Below, piece by piece: positions 23,044 to 35,503 of a stretch of DNA of 64,000 nt; position 1 is the stretch's first letter, and every line of letters starts with the position of its first letter. Origin of the DNA: Plantago major (Eukaryota; Streptophyta; Magnoliopsida; Lamiales; Plantaginaceae); assembly GCA_026545765.1 (NCBI GenBank), contig CM048844.1:22886237-22950236 (forward strand). Reading direction: 5' to 3'. Below the pieces are notes generated by a model, which saw only the letters and a list, made by a program, of their open reading frames with translations, had not been told where the DNA came from and made no database searches. The position numbers and the translations under genes were made by a program.

Positions 23044-24295
23044 GCCGCGAGATGGTAAGGGCTCTGCCAGGCATCACTTCGGGCCACGAGCTGTTGTCAC
23101 TGATCGCCAGATGTCGGTAAGTATATATATGTGTGTTCTGATTACAACATGATTTGTACACATGTGTATTGCTTTCATTTATACCAATTTACCACTTGTT
23201 TGCATTCCTACCAACTTACTAACTACTTGTTGCAATATATAATGTTCTTTAGCTGAACCTGAACCAACCCAAGACTTGCCTAGAGCAAATGAAGATGGGG
23301 AAGTTCAAGAACGGTGTTTGGGTGGACCAGAAGTCCGAGCTTATTGCGGTATGTGTATTTACTAAGTGTTACAGTTGTATATGCATGTGTATTATAAATT
23401 AAATATGAAATTGTAGCTCATTTCGTATACACTTGACTATTACAGAGTGAGGTGGAGCGGATCATTGCGGAGAGGTCGCCGAGGGTGAGGAGTTGTCCGT
23501 GGAAGAACAAGACCGGATCTTTCTATTAGTCAACCCACCCGACAACAAGGTCGGGTTTATGGTCTTGGTAGTTATGGCGAGACACCGACGCAGCTTCTCG
23601 TGTCCCAAAGAACAATCTCGTGGACATGGTGGTGTTTATACACAAAGGTGTCGAGCGGATGGTGAATGAAGCGGTGACTTTTCCGATCGAGATTGGAAAT
23701 CTCAGGATGAGCAGCTCGTATGAATCGAGGATGGAAGAGCTCTGTCATTGTATATGAGCGAGAATACCCCTACCTCGTCTTAGTGATGTTGTGATATTTT
23801 GGATACTATGCTACTTTTTACTTTGTTGGATATTTGGATTTATATTCGGATATGTAGACTTTATTTTGGATAATTTGTTTTTTGGACGAATCGTTGTTGT
23901 TAATTAATGCAATTTATCCTTTGTGACATATCACTATTATATTTGCTGAAAAAAAACAGGTGAAAATTATAAAATAATTTAAATTTTTTTTTAAAAAAAA
24001 AACAGTAGTTTAACGACGGATAATTATAAGTCGCTAAACTACGAATTAGGGCTAGCACGCCCTAATTCGATTAGAGACGGATAATTATCCGTCTCTAATG
24101 GCGACGGAGGGTCAACGCCCTATCCGTCGCCGATTCCGTGGCTATTAGCGACGGATACAAATCCGTCGCTAATTCGCCTTAGAGACGCCCGTCATTAAGA
24201 CGGGCGTCTATCCGTCGCTAAGGCCTTAGCGACGGATCGACAGGGGTTTAGCGACGGATAATTCCGTCGCTAAACCCCTGTTTTTTTGTAGTGTT

Positions 24296-25107
24296 GGATC
24301 TTCTAAAAATTATGAGATGAATTGATTCACAAATCTCCTCTGCCGTGTTATCTCCTAAGTTTTTTAATAAGTTGGGCCATCATCCCCTTAAAAGACCTTA
24401 TTAAGGGAAGAAGGTTATCCACCTTATGGCTCTGTTTACCACTAGCTTTCCAGCTTCATGAGCTTTTTTTTACCATTGACTAATAAAATGCTCGTTACGT
24501 GAACGCGCAGCTTCTTTAACCAGCTAGCTGGAAAAACAAGCTAGTCAATGTAGCTTTTTTTTTAAAAAAGGAGCTTTTTATCTTTTTCATTCCGAAAATA
24601 TCCCTAACCTATATTAACCTAAATTAGAATAAAGAAAATAAGAAACCATCGCTCAGAAGAAGCCATCGGCAGAAGGCCAAAGCCACATCGCTGCTCTCTC
24701 TGTCTTCTCCAATTCGCCGCTGCTCTGTCTTCTCCTGCTCTTTTTAAAATGCTCAACGATTATTTCTTTCAACTTCTGATAATTTTGATGATGTTATTAA
24801 AGTGGCGATGTAAAGTACATTAAATATATATTATAATAATTAGACAAAATATGATATATTATTATTTAAAAAACTATAGACTAATAATACGATAAGAAAG
24901 GTTAAAGACAAGAAAAATAAGAGTAATGTACTTTTACAAAATACCAGCTAGCTTTTCAGCTAATTTGCTAAACACCTACATTTTTAAAACCAGCTAGCTT
25001 TCCAGCTACCTAACCAGCTACCAGCTAACTTTTCAGTTAGTTTTGCTAAACAGAGTCTATATGTTGTTTGCATGATCTACTCACAAGTGATGTGGCATGT
25101 TCTAACA
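24296..25107. mobile_element. Short LTR-like repeat, right copy, interrupted by a MITE
   Basis: 24296-24427 and 25058-25107 together match the left copy (18746-18924) in the same orientation, ending TTCTAACA. Its first 34 bp are missing, and the CACTA insertion point adjoins its start. The MITE at 24428-25057 splits it. Confidence 0.6.
24428..25057. mobile_element. Tourist/Harbinger-like MITE, 630 bp
   Basis: The ends read GGCTCTGTTTACCA and TGCTAAACAGAGTC (inverted, two mismatches), with TAT on both sides (24425-24427 and 25058-25060). The empty site is seen in the left repeat copy, which reads CCACCTTATATGG without interruption. The interior has several CCAGCTAGCTTTCCAGCT motifs, also inverted between the ends. 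The terminus type suggests PIF/Harbinger; no coding capacity. Confidence 0.7.
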
Positions 25108-25611
25108 TTTTTGTTATCATTTTATCTTTAATATGATAAAATATTATTGTTTCAAAATTCATCTCCTGCCAATGAGGAAAAGCGTATGCAAAACTGCATT
25201 CACTAAAAATAGGAAAGCTGGTTAAAAGAGTTTGTAAAATTATAATCACTGAAAATAGAAATAGGTAGGAGTCGCATGTGTTCAAGATATTGCACTAGAT
25301 TAGTAGATTAAGGATATTTATTGAATCGAATCGAATCGAATCGAATCAAATCAAACGAAATAAAATCAAACGAATCAAATCAAACGAACTGAAGAAATTA
25401 CATTTGTCCCATTTTTTAATAATAATGAATACTACATCCGGTCCATTAATAAATTCGTGAGGAGACTTTTTTCTGGACGTTGACTGTAATTATTCGCAAA
25501 TTACACGACAAAAGAATATAATAAAATTATATTATAAAAATAAATTATAAATGATGGATAAATTTTCTTATTTTCCTCGTACAAAAGATGGGTTGTGTAA
25601 ATAAATGATAA

Positions 25612-25675
<64 letters not shown>

Positions 25676-26785
25676 TGAATTTAATGAAATTAAGAGAGCT
25701 GAACTGAAGAAAGTCGAATCAAGAGAGCGAATCGAATCGAATCAATAGAATCGAATCGAATCGAATGAAGCCAATAAAATAATGTAGCCTAGTACTATAT
25801 ATATAGTTATTGGTTCCGTTAATAATAAGACTAATTACTAAAAATAGGTACTTATTAGATAACACATGTATTTTTTGCTAATGTGATAATCCTTAAAAAT
25901 AGGCATACTTAGTTAATAATAGCTAAAAATATGTTTTGACTCCCTATAAAATAGATAGGAATAATCAACTAAAACATGAAATACCTTTGATTTCCAAATG
26001 ATTTTTTTTTAGGCTTCTACGAATATTATACAAAAAGATATTATTTACCAATAATAGATATTTCTTGTAATAATTAAAACATGAAATTTTGAAAACACTA
26101 CTCATGTCTTAACGAAAATTAGTAAATAGGGATGCTTTTAAATAGATTTTATTAAAGTTGAATTTGCCACATAGAATTTTTCATATATATAGATGTTAAC
26201 GGTAGGGGGATGCCAGGGTCCAAAAGAAAAAAACTGTCATCTTTTGCGGTTGTTTGTATCGTGGACATTATTCAGGCGGTGCTTATGAATTTTTTTATTT
26301 AATATATATGCATTTTTTATAACAATCACTAGTTCAACTTGAACTCCAACCAAATGACCCGATGTCAACCTTAATCATCGTAACTCAATTTTGAACTAGA
26401 AATACTACAACTCATTTCTATTTTGTGTCAGAACTTGATAAATGAAATACTCAAACCACTACTCAAAAAACCCTCCTGACGTCGTTCATTCCTGTTTATT
26501 TTCTTAGTTTCATCATCTACATTAGATGAATTTCAATTTCTATATTCCCGACCTTGTGTTATACCCCTCCCTCTCGCTATGAATACGAATTAATTTTAAA
26601 CCGTAGACAAATTTAAAGATCGTTGATGGTAAAATGTCAAATTAAGAGCAGGACGGAGTATAACTAGTTTCCTCATCATCCTGTTCTTCTCCTTCATCCA
26701 GAACTTGAATCAAAATCACAAGACAACAAACCATTTCCATTTCACCAATCCTAAACTACAATGACACCTCCACCACGAACGAAAC
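25108..26785. other. Intergenic, with simple-sequence tracts
   Basis: GAATC-type pentanucleotide repeats at about 25320-25345 and 25725-25770 flank a TAA trinucleotide run (about 25613-25674). No gene is seen. The last about 100 bp are the 3' flank of the minus-strand gene at 26786. Confidence 0.55.
25613..25674. repeat. (TAA)n microsatellite, about 20 units
   Basis: Uninterrupted ATA/TAA trinucleotide run. Confidence 0.95.
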
Positions 26786-27388
26786 CTAAAAACAGAGCAT
26801 AACAACCGAAGAAGAAACCATAAACCCATAAACAAAAATCAAAAACCCAAAATACAACCCCCAATTCCTCTTAAACTTCCCAAAATAACTCTCCGGCGGC
26901 TCCTGATAATGCACCTCCAGCTCCTCATCCCCAAACTCCTCCAACCCCCCACCGCCACTCAGCCGCATCTTCACCGCCCTGAGCCGCTCCGTGGCCATCC
27001 CGAGCGTGAGCTTGTGGCACCGGCGCTGGTACTTGAACCCGTTGATGCACCTCAGCGTCTGCGCAACCGAGACGTAGAATATGAGATGGGCGAGCGAGAG
27101 GAGGCCGATGGGGATCCAGCAGTGGCGGCATTGGAGAGAGGGGGATTGGGCGTGGGCGAGGAATACGAGGGCGAGGAAGAGGAAGAAGAGGTGGAAGAGC
27201 TTCCAGAGCTCCTTTTTCTGGAGATCTACTGCGCGTTTTTTTTCTAGGGTTTTCTCGAAGTGGAGCTGGATTATGGTGTTGAGGGCTTGGACGGCGGTTT
27301 CTTCGCGGGTGAGGAGGTGTGGGTGGTTGTGGTTGTGGTGGTGCTTTGCGGTGGTGGAGGAGGTGGTGGGGTTTATGTATTCCGCCAT
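26786..27388 (-). CDS. Conserved-looking three-TM membrane protein, function unknown
   Basis: Intronless, 200 residues. A polar His-rich N-terminus (HHHNHNHPH, residues 16-24) precedes an amphipathic TREETAVQALNTIIQLHFEK segment and a basic KKRAVDLQKKELWK stretch. Hydrophobic segments lie at about 61-80, 91-111 and 175-200. A CRHC pair lies at 87-90, and Cys-containing INGFKYQRRCHKLTLG follows the second segment. The protein ends in its last hydrophobic stretch. The composition, clear start and intact frame over GC-rich sequence support a real gene. I recall similar small uncharacterised plant membrane proteins but cannot give a function. The His-rich N-terminus and cysteine pair could bind metal; that is only a guess. 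Confidence 0.8.
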   Translation of the reverse strand: MAEYINPTTSSTTAKHHHNHNHPHLLTREETAVQALNTIIQLHFEKTLEKKRAVDLQKKELWKLFHLFFLFLALVFLAHAQSPSLQCRHCWIPIGLLSLAHLIFYVSVAQTLRCINGFKYQRRCHKLTLGMATERLRAVKMRLSGGGGLEEFGDEELEVHYQEPPESYFGKFKRNWGLYFGFLIFVYGFMVSSSVVMLCF

Positions 27389-28259
27389 TGGAAGGGAATG
27401 TAAGGTGGAGAGACTTTGGTGATTTGATTTTGGGATTTTGAAATGGTGACCTGTGTCTGTGTGTGAATTTATTAATTAATTTTCAAGGTGGGCTGGATGG
27501 ATAACTGAGCTGGGAAGAGAAGAGAAGAGAAGAGAACACATCCCCTGTATTTATTGCATTGCTACAGTTGGATGTATATATTCCTCCTCCACTTGGAATT
27601 TTCGAAATCTATATAATACATTAATCAAAAAAGGTTTGTAGCCATTTAAGGCTATCCACATCATTTAATTATTTGGCAAAATAATGCTTTGTGATTGGTT
27701 GATTCTCATTCCATATTGTCCTATTCTTTTATTCTGATTGGCCAGTTTCTATTTCATGATGATGCGTTTCGGTTATTTAGCTTACATATGCACCAATTTT
27801 TTTAAATCAATCAACCATTTTAATTTCTGATTTCTTTTCATTTTTGTAAATATTTTCCATTCTAAATGAAAGTCCAACATCCCGGTTACTCTTTATTTTC
27901 TAAATTCCATGTGTTTACTGAATCTATGAAGTAATTGGTTGGTCACTACGTTTCTAAAAATCACCATATTCGAGATATTAAAGTAATTAAACAACTTTTT
28001 TATGGTTTATTAACATAATTGGTTGGTTGATTCATGTTAACCAAATATATATATATACATTTCATACAGTAATATCATTGGGACTGACAAAAAATATTCT
28101 TATAAAGAGTTTATTCTTAGAGTTTTTTAAGCATTTATACACAAGTTGGGACCGTAAATTTTTATTATTATAGAAAGTTTATTCATTTATAGAGTATTCT
28201 TTTAGAGGGTTTCTACTGTATATATAGACACACATACTAAAATGTGAGAACATTTCGAA
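27389..28259. other. Upstream flank, no further gene
   Basis: Promoter-side flank of the three-TM gene, with a short AAGAGAAG repeat at about 27515-27537, then AT-rich DNA. No gene is recognised. Confidence 0.5.
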
Positions 28260-28735
28260 GTTGAATTAGGGTTTTAAATTAGTGTGAATTGATTTGTTTT
28301 AATTTAATTGAATAACGTGGAGAAGAAAGATTCATTATGGTTGACTTTTTAATGATGAATTTTGTTATTGAATTAGGATTGAAATTTAATTTGAGAAGAT
28401 AGATTGAGTTTTCTATGATAAATTGATAATTTTGTTGTGGTTGAATTAGGATTTAAAATTAAATTGAGTGATACATGTTGTTTTTTTGCAACAAAAGTCT
28501 AATTTACATATATATTATAAATTAGTCTAATTAGGGATCGGAGGTGATGAAAAATGTAACGGAGAGACACGCGCTATTTGTCTTCTTGTGAGAGTCTGGG
28601 CCTTGTCATCATTTTAGTGAGATGTGTACTGTTTTTACGAAATTGAGCAAAAATGGGCACAAATAATGACTTTCCCCACTCGCTTTTTATTGGGTTATAT
28701 CATTACTTTGAAAAAAAATTACTATAGTATATACG
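28260..28735 (-). mobile_element. Short copy of a repeat family shared with 46.5-50.2 kb
   Basis: The left part (about 28260-28510) repeats a motif around GAATTAGGATTTAAA/AATTTAATTGAG and ends TCTAATTTACATATATATTA, as at 46.5-46.86 kb. The right part (about 28530-28715), with AGGGATCGGAGGTG, GACACGCGCTATTTGT, GAGTCTGGGCCTT and CCCCACTCGCTTTTTATTGG, matches 49945-50205. The two parts are joined directly here, so this looks like an internal-deletion derivative. The minus-strand start near 28735 (TATACTATAGTAATTTTT) resembles plant Helitron 5' ends. Confidence 0.5.
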
Positions 28736-28779
28736 TGTGTGTGTGTGTGTGTATTATTGTATGTGTGTGTGTGTGTGTA
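28736..28779. repeat. (GT)n microsatellite
   Basis: Two GTGTGTGTGT runs separated by ATTATTGTAT. Confidence 0.95.
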
Positions 28780-29787
28780 TATCGTATACTTAATCGATTG
28801 CAGGTCAGGTGATAAGAGATGGGGCGATTTAGTGGGTGAAATAGACCAAACTAAATGTGTAATATAATTAATTAGACAAAACGTTAAATACAAAACAAAA
28901 TAAATGTTTAAATCCAAAAACTAGCCATTTATTTATGAGTAAGTCTCCTGAGAGACGATCTCTAAATAATTTATGTAGAGACTGGCCTATATTATCTAGA
29001 CACATGTCCACTCTCATATTTCCACGTTTTATTCTCTTCCAGATTAATCGATATGACATGTGCCCTCTTAAGTAATTTTGAATCGTTTTATTTCAAAATT
29101 AATTTATGAAATTAAATGAGAAGCCAACACACGTCCAACGTCTAAACTAATCCCAACACATGAACATCAATCTCCAAACCTGAGGGGAAAAAAGGTAGAG
29201 TTTAATGTTTATATTGGAAGCCCTTGATATATACATAAAGTACGGAGCCATTAAGTGGAAACATTGATGTATATATATAGTCGTGAATTTAATTTCAGGT
29301 TTTTAAATTTTTTCTTGACTTATTTGCAAAGTCACAAACTATTTATTGGCCAAATTGAAAGAAACTGGTTTTGCAATCCAAGTCCCTCATACAACTCTAA
29401 TTCTGAAAAGGCAAAGCTTTCAAGTTCATAAAACATTGAATTATGTCCCTGGTTTTCAAAATCGAATCCCATCATCAACCAAACTCTGTCTCGAGTTCAA
29501 TTCTTGAATCCAAATCTAATGCACACTAAATCGATACGGAATCCCTAATGACAACTCCACCAATCTACAAAAACTCCACCATCCCCAAATCAAAATAGTT
29601 TATCCATATGCTACAAACCCATTCACCAATATTCGAAATCCCTAACTACAACATAACCAATTGAATTATTATTGCAAGAAAGGGATTTTATCTGTTCGGT
29701 TATATTCCGACAAGATTGTGATCGGGGAAGAAGCATATAGTAGGGCAGTTTCACTTCTTGCACGCACCTTCATTATAATTAGACTAT
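28780..29787. other. Intergenic, no gene recognised
   Basis: Contains AGTAAGTCTCCTGAGAGACG at about 28938. A related inverted sequence is found at the end of the MITE-like segment near 39350, so this is probably a repeat fragment. Otherwise no structure is seen. Confidence 0.45.
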
Positions 29788-30031
29788 TGTTGAGTTGTTG
29801 TAATACCCAACATCCAACATCGGTTCAGAGTGAAAGGGGTGAAGGGTATATATATGTAGACCACCACTCTCCTATTTTATGAGGCCTTTTGGGTGATTCC
29901 AAAAGTAAATCCGTGCGGGTTCATGCCCAAAGCAGACAATATCCTACCAACGAGACGTGTGTACGACAGTGATGAGTAACATTGCCAGTCCAATGGACCG
30001 GGTCTCGGCCCTTAGTGGTCGGGTCGTTACA
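29788..30031 (+). mobile_element. LTR of a short (TRIM/SMART-like) retroelement
   Basis: A 244-bp stretch starts TGTTGAGTTG and ends GGTCGTTACA. It contains CCAACATCGG, a TATA-like GTATATATATG, and CATGCCCAAAGCAGACAATA, a composition common in plant short LTRs. It is followed at 30034-30045 by TGGTATCATAGC, one mismatch from the initiator-Met tRNA primer-binding site. No matching 3' LTR was seen, so the element is truncated or only its left end remains. Confidence 0.65.
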
Positions 30032-31939
30032 TGTGGTATCATAGCGGGGCTATCGGGATTGCCGGAAATAAGTGTCATACGGGGCAAAGTGCTACTGTAT
30101 GGACCGTGGGAGCCACCTCTAGAATCATGCGCGAATGGTTGGTCCCGGGATATATTGTAAGTCTGTAACCACCTGAAGCTCGACAAGTTCAGTTTCAATT
30201 CAATAAAAACGGTCCAAACCCTTTGTATTTTTAATCTATTTTGTTTAGAATTGAAATGGTACTCCAAATGAATTGGCTAAGGGCATGTTTGGTTTGTGAA
30301 TAAGTTGATTCAGCTTATCAGTTAGTCAACCCAAAAACAGATTTATGGACCTGGATGTAATTGTTCGACTAATGATATCCAGATTAGTAGAGGGAATCTA
30401 ATAGGGGAGGTATATGTAATTGTTGCGTACATATAATATGCAATATGCATACATTCCTCTGAAATTAGACTTTGACACTAGATTACCAGTTGTTACGTAT
30501 TAAATTTTTTTCTCATTTTCAATCTTTTTACATATAATCCCTCCGTCCCCTTAAACGTGTCTCACTTATTTTTGACACTATTGTTAAGAAAGTCTATAGT
30601 TTGTTGTTTGTTGTGGAAGAGATAAATGATAAATAATGGAGAAAGTATAAGAGGTAAGAGACAGAAATGATAAAAATGGAAAAGTCTTGGAATGGAAAGT
30701 ATTGCAATCCCATATCGTTTTATGGAGGGGCGTAATTTGTTTTTACACAAGAACTAAACCGACCCAGTACTATAGGCTCTCGGCTATAATAACAACTGGG
30801 ACAGGTATAATAGTTTTTCAACCCATGGCGATCTGGTGATAACAAGGGGCGGATAAACGGGTGAAAATAGACAAAATTAAATACATAATTAGTTAAAAAC
30901 TTCAAATAAAAAACAATATAAAGTTTTAAATAAAAAAAATTACGTAGTAAGTGATAAAACATTAAAACATGGTTAAAAATGTGTAATTTTAGTGGAAAAT
31001 TTGTAAAGAGTTGGTAAAAAGTGCAAGAGTAGGATTTATTATTATTGGTTGGGTGTGGAGTACCTTCCTTTTTTAGTAATGTATGAAGTTTTGTAGTACG
31101 TCTAAAAATGACAAATGTATGAAGTTCTGCCGGACGAATAAAGTATATATTAAATAAAATATGCAAATCATTAGTTGTTAAATTTATTGTATATGCCATT
31201 TAATATAGATAATTTTTTATTATTGTAATTTATGGATGTACACATATATTTACTCTCTTTCTTTTTCACATATTGACGAGGTCGGGTGACTGAAGAGTTG
31301 TACCAGCTCATCTGTCGTTGGTTGAATAACAGGTTACGAAAAAATTAACCTGTAAATGTTTTAAAGAAAATAATTGGCGCGTGGGGTAAGAGGCTGACAT
31401 TTTGCATGGTATGGTTTGGCTTGCGCTTTTTTTAATACCCCTAATTTTAGGGGAGTACGATCGAGTGAAGATGGTATTGTTAACAAATTAGACTGGCCAC
31501 TATAGATGTGTGGTTTAAATAAAATCAAGGTGGGTAGATTGCTTTACTAACCTGTGGCAGATTGACAAATGAGTTGGTGGGTAACATGGAACGGGTGAGG
31601 TATATACCGATCCAGACGCCATTATTTTAAATAGATCATTAAGGTTCGCAACGGTTGGATATACCTCGATCCATTTAAAAGACTTGATTGGAAAAGGTAT
31701 TCTCGATATAATACTAATACGATTAATTACTCAGGTGCGACTTATCATAGATCATGATAAAGATTGGCCAAACTTTTGAGGAATATTGATTATGCATTAA
31801 AATTGTGCAATGGCACGATTGAGAGTCACTACTCTTATAATTATAATCGAGGTAAAAGTGATGTATGGAATAAACGCATGCAAAAAGTTTATCGTTCTTA
31901 ATTAGTGTGATGATGAGTCCATCAGAGACAAACTAAAAA
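30032..31939. other. Repeat-derived spacer, no gene recognised
   Basis: Begins with the primer-binding-like site of the adjacent LTR. A segment at about 30540-30715 starts CCCTCCGTCCCCTTAAACG and ends in GGAGGGG, a decayed Stowaway-like MITE. A minus-strand frame at 30720-31199 has low-complexity F/Y/L composition and no family resemblance, so it is not called a gene. Confidence 0.4.
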
Positions 31940-32245
31940 TGTAACGTCCCAAAGTTTAAGATAAATTTTCAGAGAGCTTAAAGGATCGAGAACGCTACTC
32001 ATACCAACAATGTGCACCTTTCTTTTCGGAAATCCATCCATAAGAGCTTTAGACTTAAGCATGCATGCTCAGGAGTAATCTTAGGGTGGATGACTGGTAA
32101 GTCTATCGTTGCGTGCACGAGTGGGATAAAGTGCGGGAACGAACATGTATTGGTACAGTGGGCCAACATATCACCCGGATAATAGTCCATGACCGCGCTG
32201 GCACAGAGGGTCGGACATCGGCTCGCAAGGGTACGACGCGTTACA
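31940..32245 (+). mobile_element. Solo LTR with 5S rRNA-like domain (Cassandra-type)
   Basis: A 306-bp unit, TGTAACGTCCC to GACGCGTTACA. The stretch at about 32052-32110 reads GACTTAAGCATGCATGCTCA, then GGAGTAATCTTAGGGTGGAT, then GACTGGTAAGTC. It follows the 3' half of plant 5S rRNA, including its internal promoter region, with scattered changes. A-rich sequence flanks both ends (left AAAAA, right AAAAT), an imperfect target duplication. No internal domain is seen. Confidence 0.75.
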
Positions 32246-32301
32246 AAAATGTTGTTGTAAATATTGTAGGATTTCATATACTTAAATATTTTTTTACTAT
32301 A

Positions 32302-32331
32302 CCCGTCGAGTATCGACGGGTTATAAACTAG
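32302..32331 (+). mobile_element. Helitron-type 3' terminus
   Basis: A perfect hairpin CCCGTCGA-GTA-TCGACGGG (32302-32320) is followed by TTATAAACTAG and then T. A GC-rich hairpin about 10 bases before CTAG, with a T target, is the standard Helitron 3' end. The 5' end (TC) was not located. Confidence 0.6.
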
Positions 32332-32375
32332 TTTTATTATTAAAATAAAAAACTATTTTGTACACGGAGATATAA

Positions 32376-32732
32376 TGTAACATTGTTACGTAAGACTATT
32401 GGTGATAAAGTAAATTGGTTGGACGACCCGAACGATCAACCATTTCGGTTACTCATGATGCAGCTCTCCGGATGATGTATTGCCTCTACTATATCAACAC
32501 AAATTATTTCTCGCGTACTTTGTACTCACTTGTGCACGAATTGAGAGATTTACCAGTTGGTCACCCATCCTAAGATTATTCTAGAGAAAAAAAACGCTTA
32601 ATTTTGAAGTCCTTATGTGTGGATTTTCGAGAAGAAATGTGTACTTTGTCTGTATGAATAACGCTCTCGATCCCTTTAAATTCTCTGAGTTTGACCTGAA
32701 ACTTTGGGACGATGCATTTGTAGTATATGGCC
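32376..32732 (-). mobile_element. 5S-bearing LTR copy, minus orientation
   Basis: Plus-strand sequence at about 32549-32610 reads TTTACCAGTTGGTCACCCAT, then CCTAAGATTATTCTAGAGAA, then ACGCTTAATTTTGAAGTCCT. This is the reverse complement of the 5S-like domain of the LTR at 31940-32245, and the flanks (GGATTTTCGAGAAGAAATGTG, CTCTCGATCC) also match it inverted. Boundaries are approximate. It forms an inverted pair with the 31940 copy. Confidence 0.6.
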
Positions 32733-33258
32733 CAAATTTAGTGGTGTACAATTTATAAAAAATTGAAATCTGACTTCTTCTGTATTGGAATATAATATAT
32801 GTGACATTTATTTTTAGATGGATACATAATTTTTATTTTTTTTTAACATATAGAGTTCTGTAGAAGTCCTAGAATGTAAAAATATGTGAAATTTTGTAAT
32901 ACTGAGAAAATGTACGGAATAGAACATACTTGATGAGATCACATGGCACAGCGAGAAAAGCTTGGAAATATGGGTTTGGGTTGGGGGAGGGGATTTATGA
33001 TCAATTTTTTGAAATATTGATGAGTGTCTTGTGCTGATATTATGGTTGCTAATCTTTCGCATCACATTGTGCGAAAAATTAGTGCAACTTTTTTCGTTTA
33101 TAAATTTCAGGAGGGAAGAAAGAATTTCAAAACATTGTGGGTACCTCTATTCCCAAAAGTAAACTTTGATTTGATACACAGAATCAATTTATGGGCTTCC
33201 CTGATTGAAATTGACATTTTCGTAATTATTAGTAGAATAAAAGAACCGGATTATTACT

Positions 33259-33292
<34 letters not shown>

Positions 33293-34037
33293 GGATCACC
33301 TACAAAAAATACCTGTAGACAACTGTCTCAGTTCAACTTTAGAGGGCACAGACTGGTGGTTATGGTCTCTATCTTTGACATTGCTGTGATCGTGACTATC
33401 AACTTTCATATTCTGTGACTGAGTATATACCCATAGTACAGGTTTTAGATACCTACATCCATTCGTTAATGAAGCTTGAAAGAAATAGTACCGGTTTCGT
33501 AAAATTCAAACAAATCAGAAGCAGTAGAAAATTTTCTCACAATGTCAGAGGCAGGATAAACTTCCTCATTAATATGTGAAGGAAGCAATAACAAATTTAG
33601 TTACAGATATAAACCATCAACATATTAAAAATGAGGACTTCAATCATAAATTTGTTGGAAGTCTGAAACATGAATATAAGTTCGCAAACTGCATTACAAA
33701 AATATTGACATAATTATCCAAAAGGCGGTGTGCGCCAATAATAAGAAACTCACGAGAAAATGAATTGAAAAGGCAAAACAGGAAAACATTACAACTGCTC
33801 CCAAAATATATAAATGACCTGTGAAGTGACACAAGCTCAAGGACTCAAGTCTCAAGTCATATGAGAAAGATCACCCTACTCTTGTTACATAAGTAGAATA
33901 TAACAAGAACTTGAACTGCATGAACTGAAACCCGACCCTCAAAACTTCTTCGCTTCAACCAAACTCGAAAGATGACACGAAACTCCAACTAAAGGCTTAA
34001 TAGAAACGCAAAACCAACCATGGTGCTTAACAACATC
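32733..34037. other. Spacer and actin 3' flank
   Basis: A poly-A run of about 30 lies at 33260-33290. From about 33640 on, the sequence is probably actin 3' UTR and downstream DNA. No other gene is seen. Confidence 0.5.
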
Positions 34038-35493
<1,456 letters not shown>

Positions 35494-35503
35494 TTTTTAT
35501 GCA

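Larger units (their letters stand above)
20942..23760 (+). pseudogene. En/Spm ptta-type transposition protein, split by nested CACTA
   Basis: The first exon starts after TTTTTGCAG at ATG 20942 (MPRQRKCSYQIPSSSG) and is rich in G, S and P, ending at a donor near 21202. Later pieces carry recognisable but broken ptta/TNPA-like segments: LHEIFKLRREL (about 21350-21380), then a frameshift; EKYYIPTGLIPQMWPVFE and MKKYRDKGKPP (about 21858-21980); then, past the inserted element, MVRALPG (about 23052) and GVWVDQKSELIASEVERIIA (about 23315-23465, across an intron). Stops and frameshifts are present. The gene would be the second CACTA protein, which binds subterminal repeats. An intron carries the 71-bp minisatellite. 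Exon limits are approximate. Confidence 0.6.
19033..24293 (+). mobile_element. CACTA (En/Spm) transposon, 5.26 kb, with a nested element
   Basis: Begins CACTACAAGAAA and ends TTTTGTAGTG, the diagnostic CACTA termini, with a 3-bp target duplication TTG at 19030-19032 and 24294-24296. Subterminal regions (19060-19385 and about 24005-24275) are packed with GCGACGGATA and its reverse complement, often in facing pairs, as expected for transposase-binding subterminal repeats. The interior carries remnants of a transposase-associated domain and an En/Spm ptta-type protein, both broken, and a second CACTA element. The main DDE transposase is not present. The element is therefore non-autonomous now. 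Confidence 0.93.

Noticed and set aside
30720..31199. 159-codon minus-strand frame
   Set aside because: F/Y/L-rich low-complexity translation of AT-rich repeat DNA, with no family signature. A similar composition appears at 32814-33065, which suggests a shared repeat.
32052..32110. Possible functional 5S rRNA gene
   Set aside because: Only part of 5S is matched, with many changes, and it sits inside an LTR with TG/CA ends. It is better explained as a Cassandra-type LTR.
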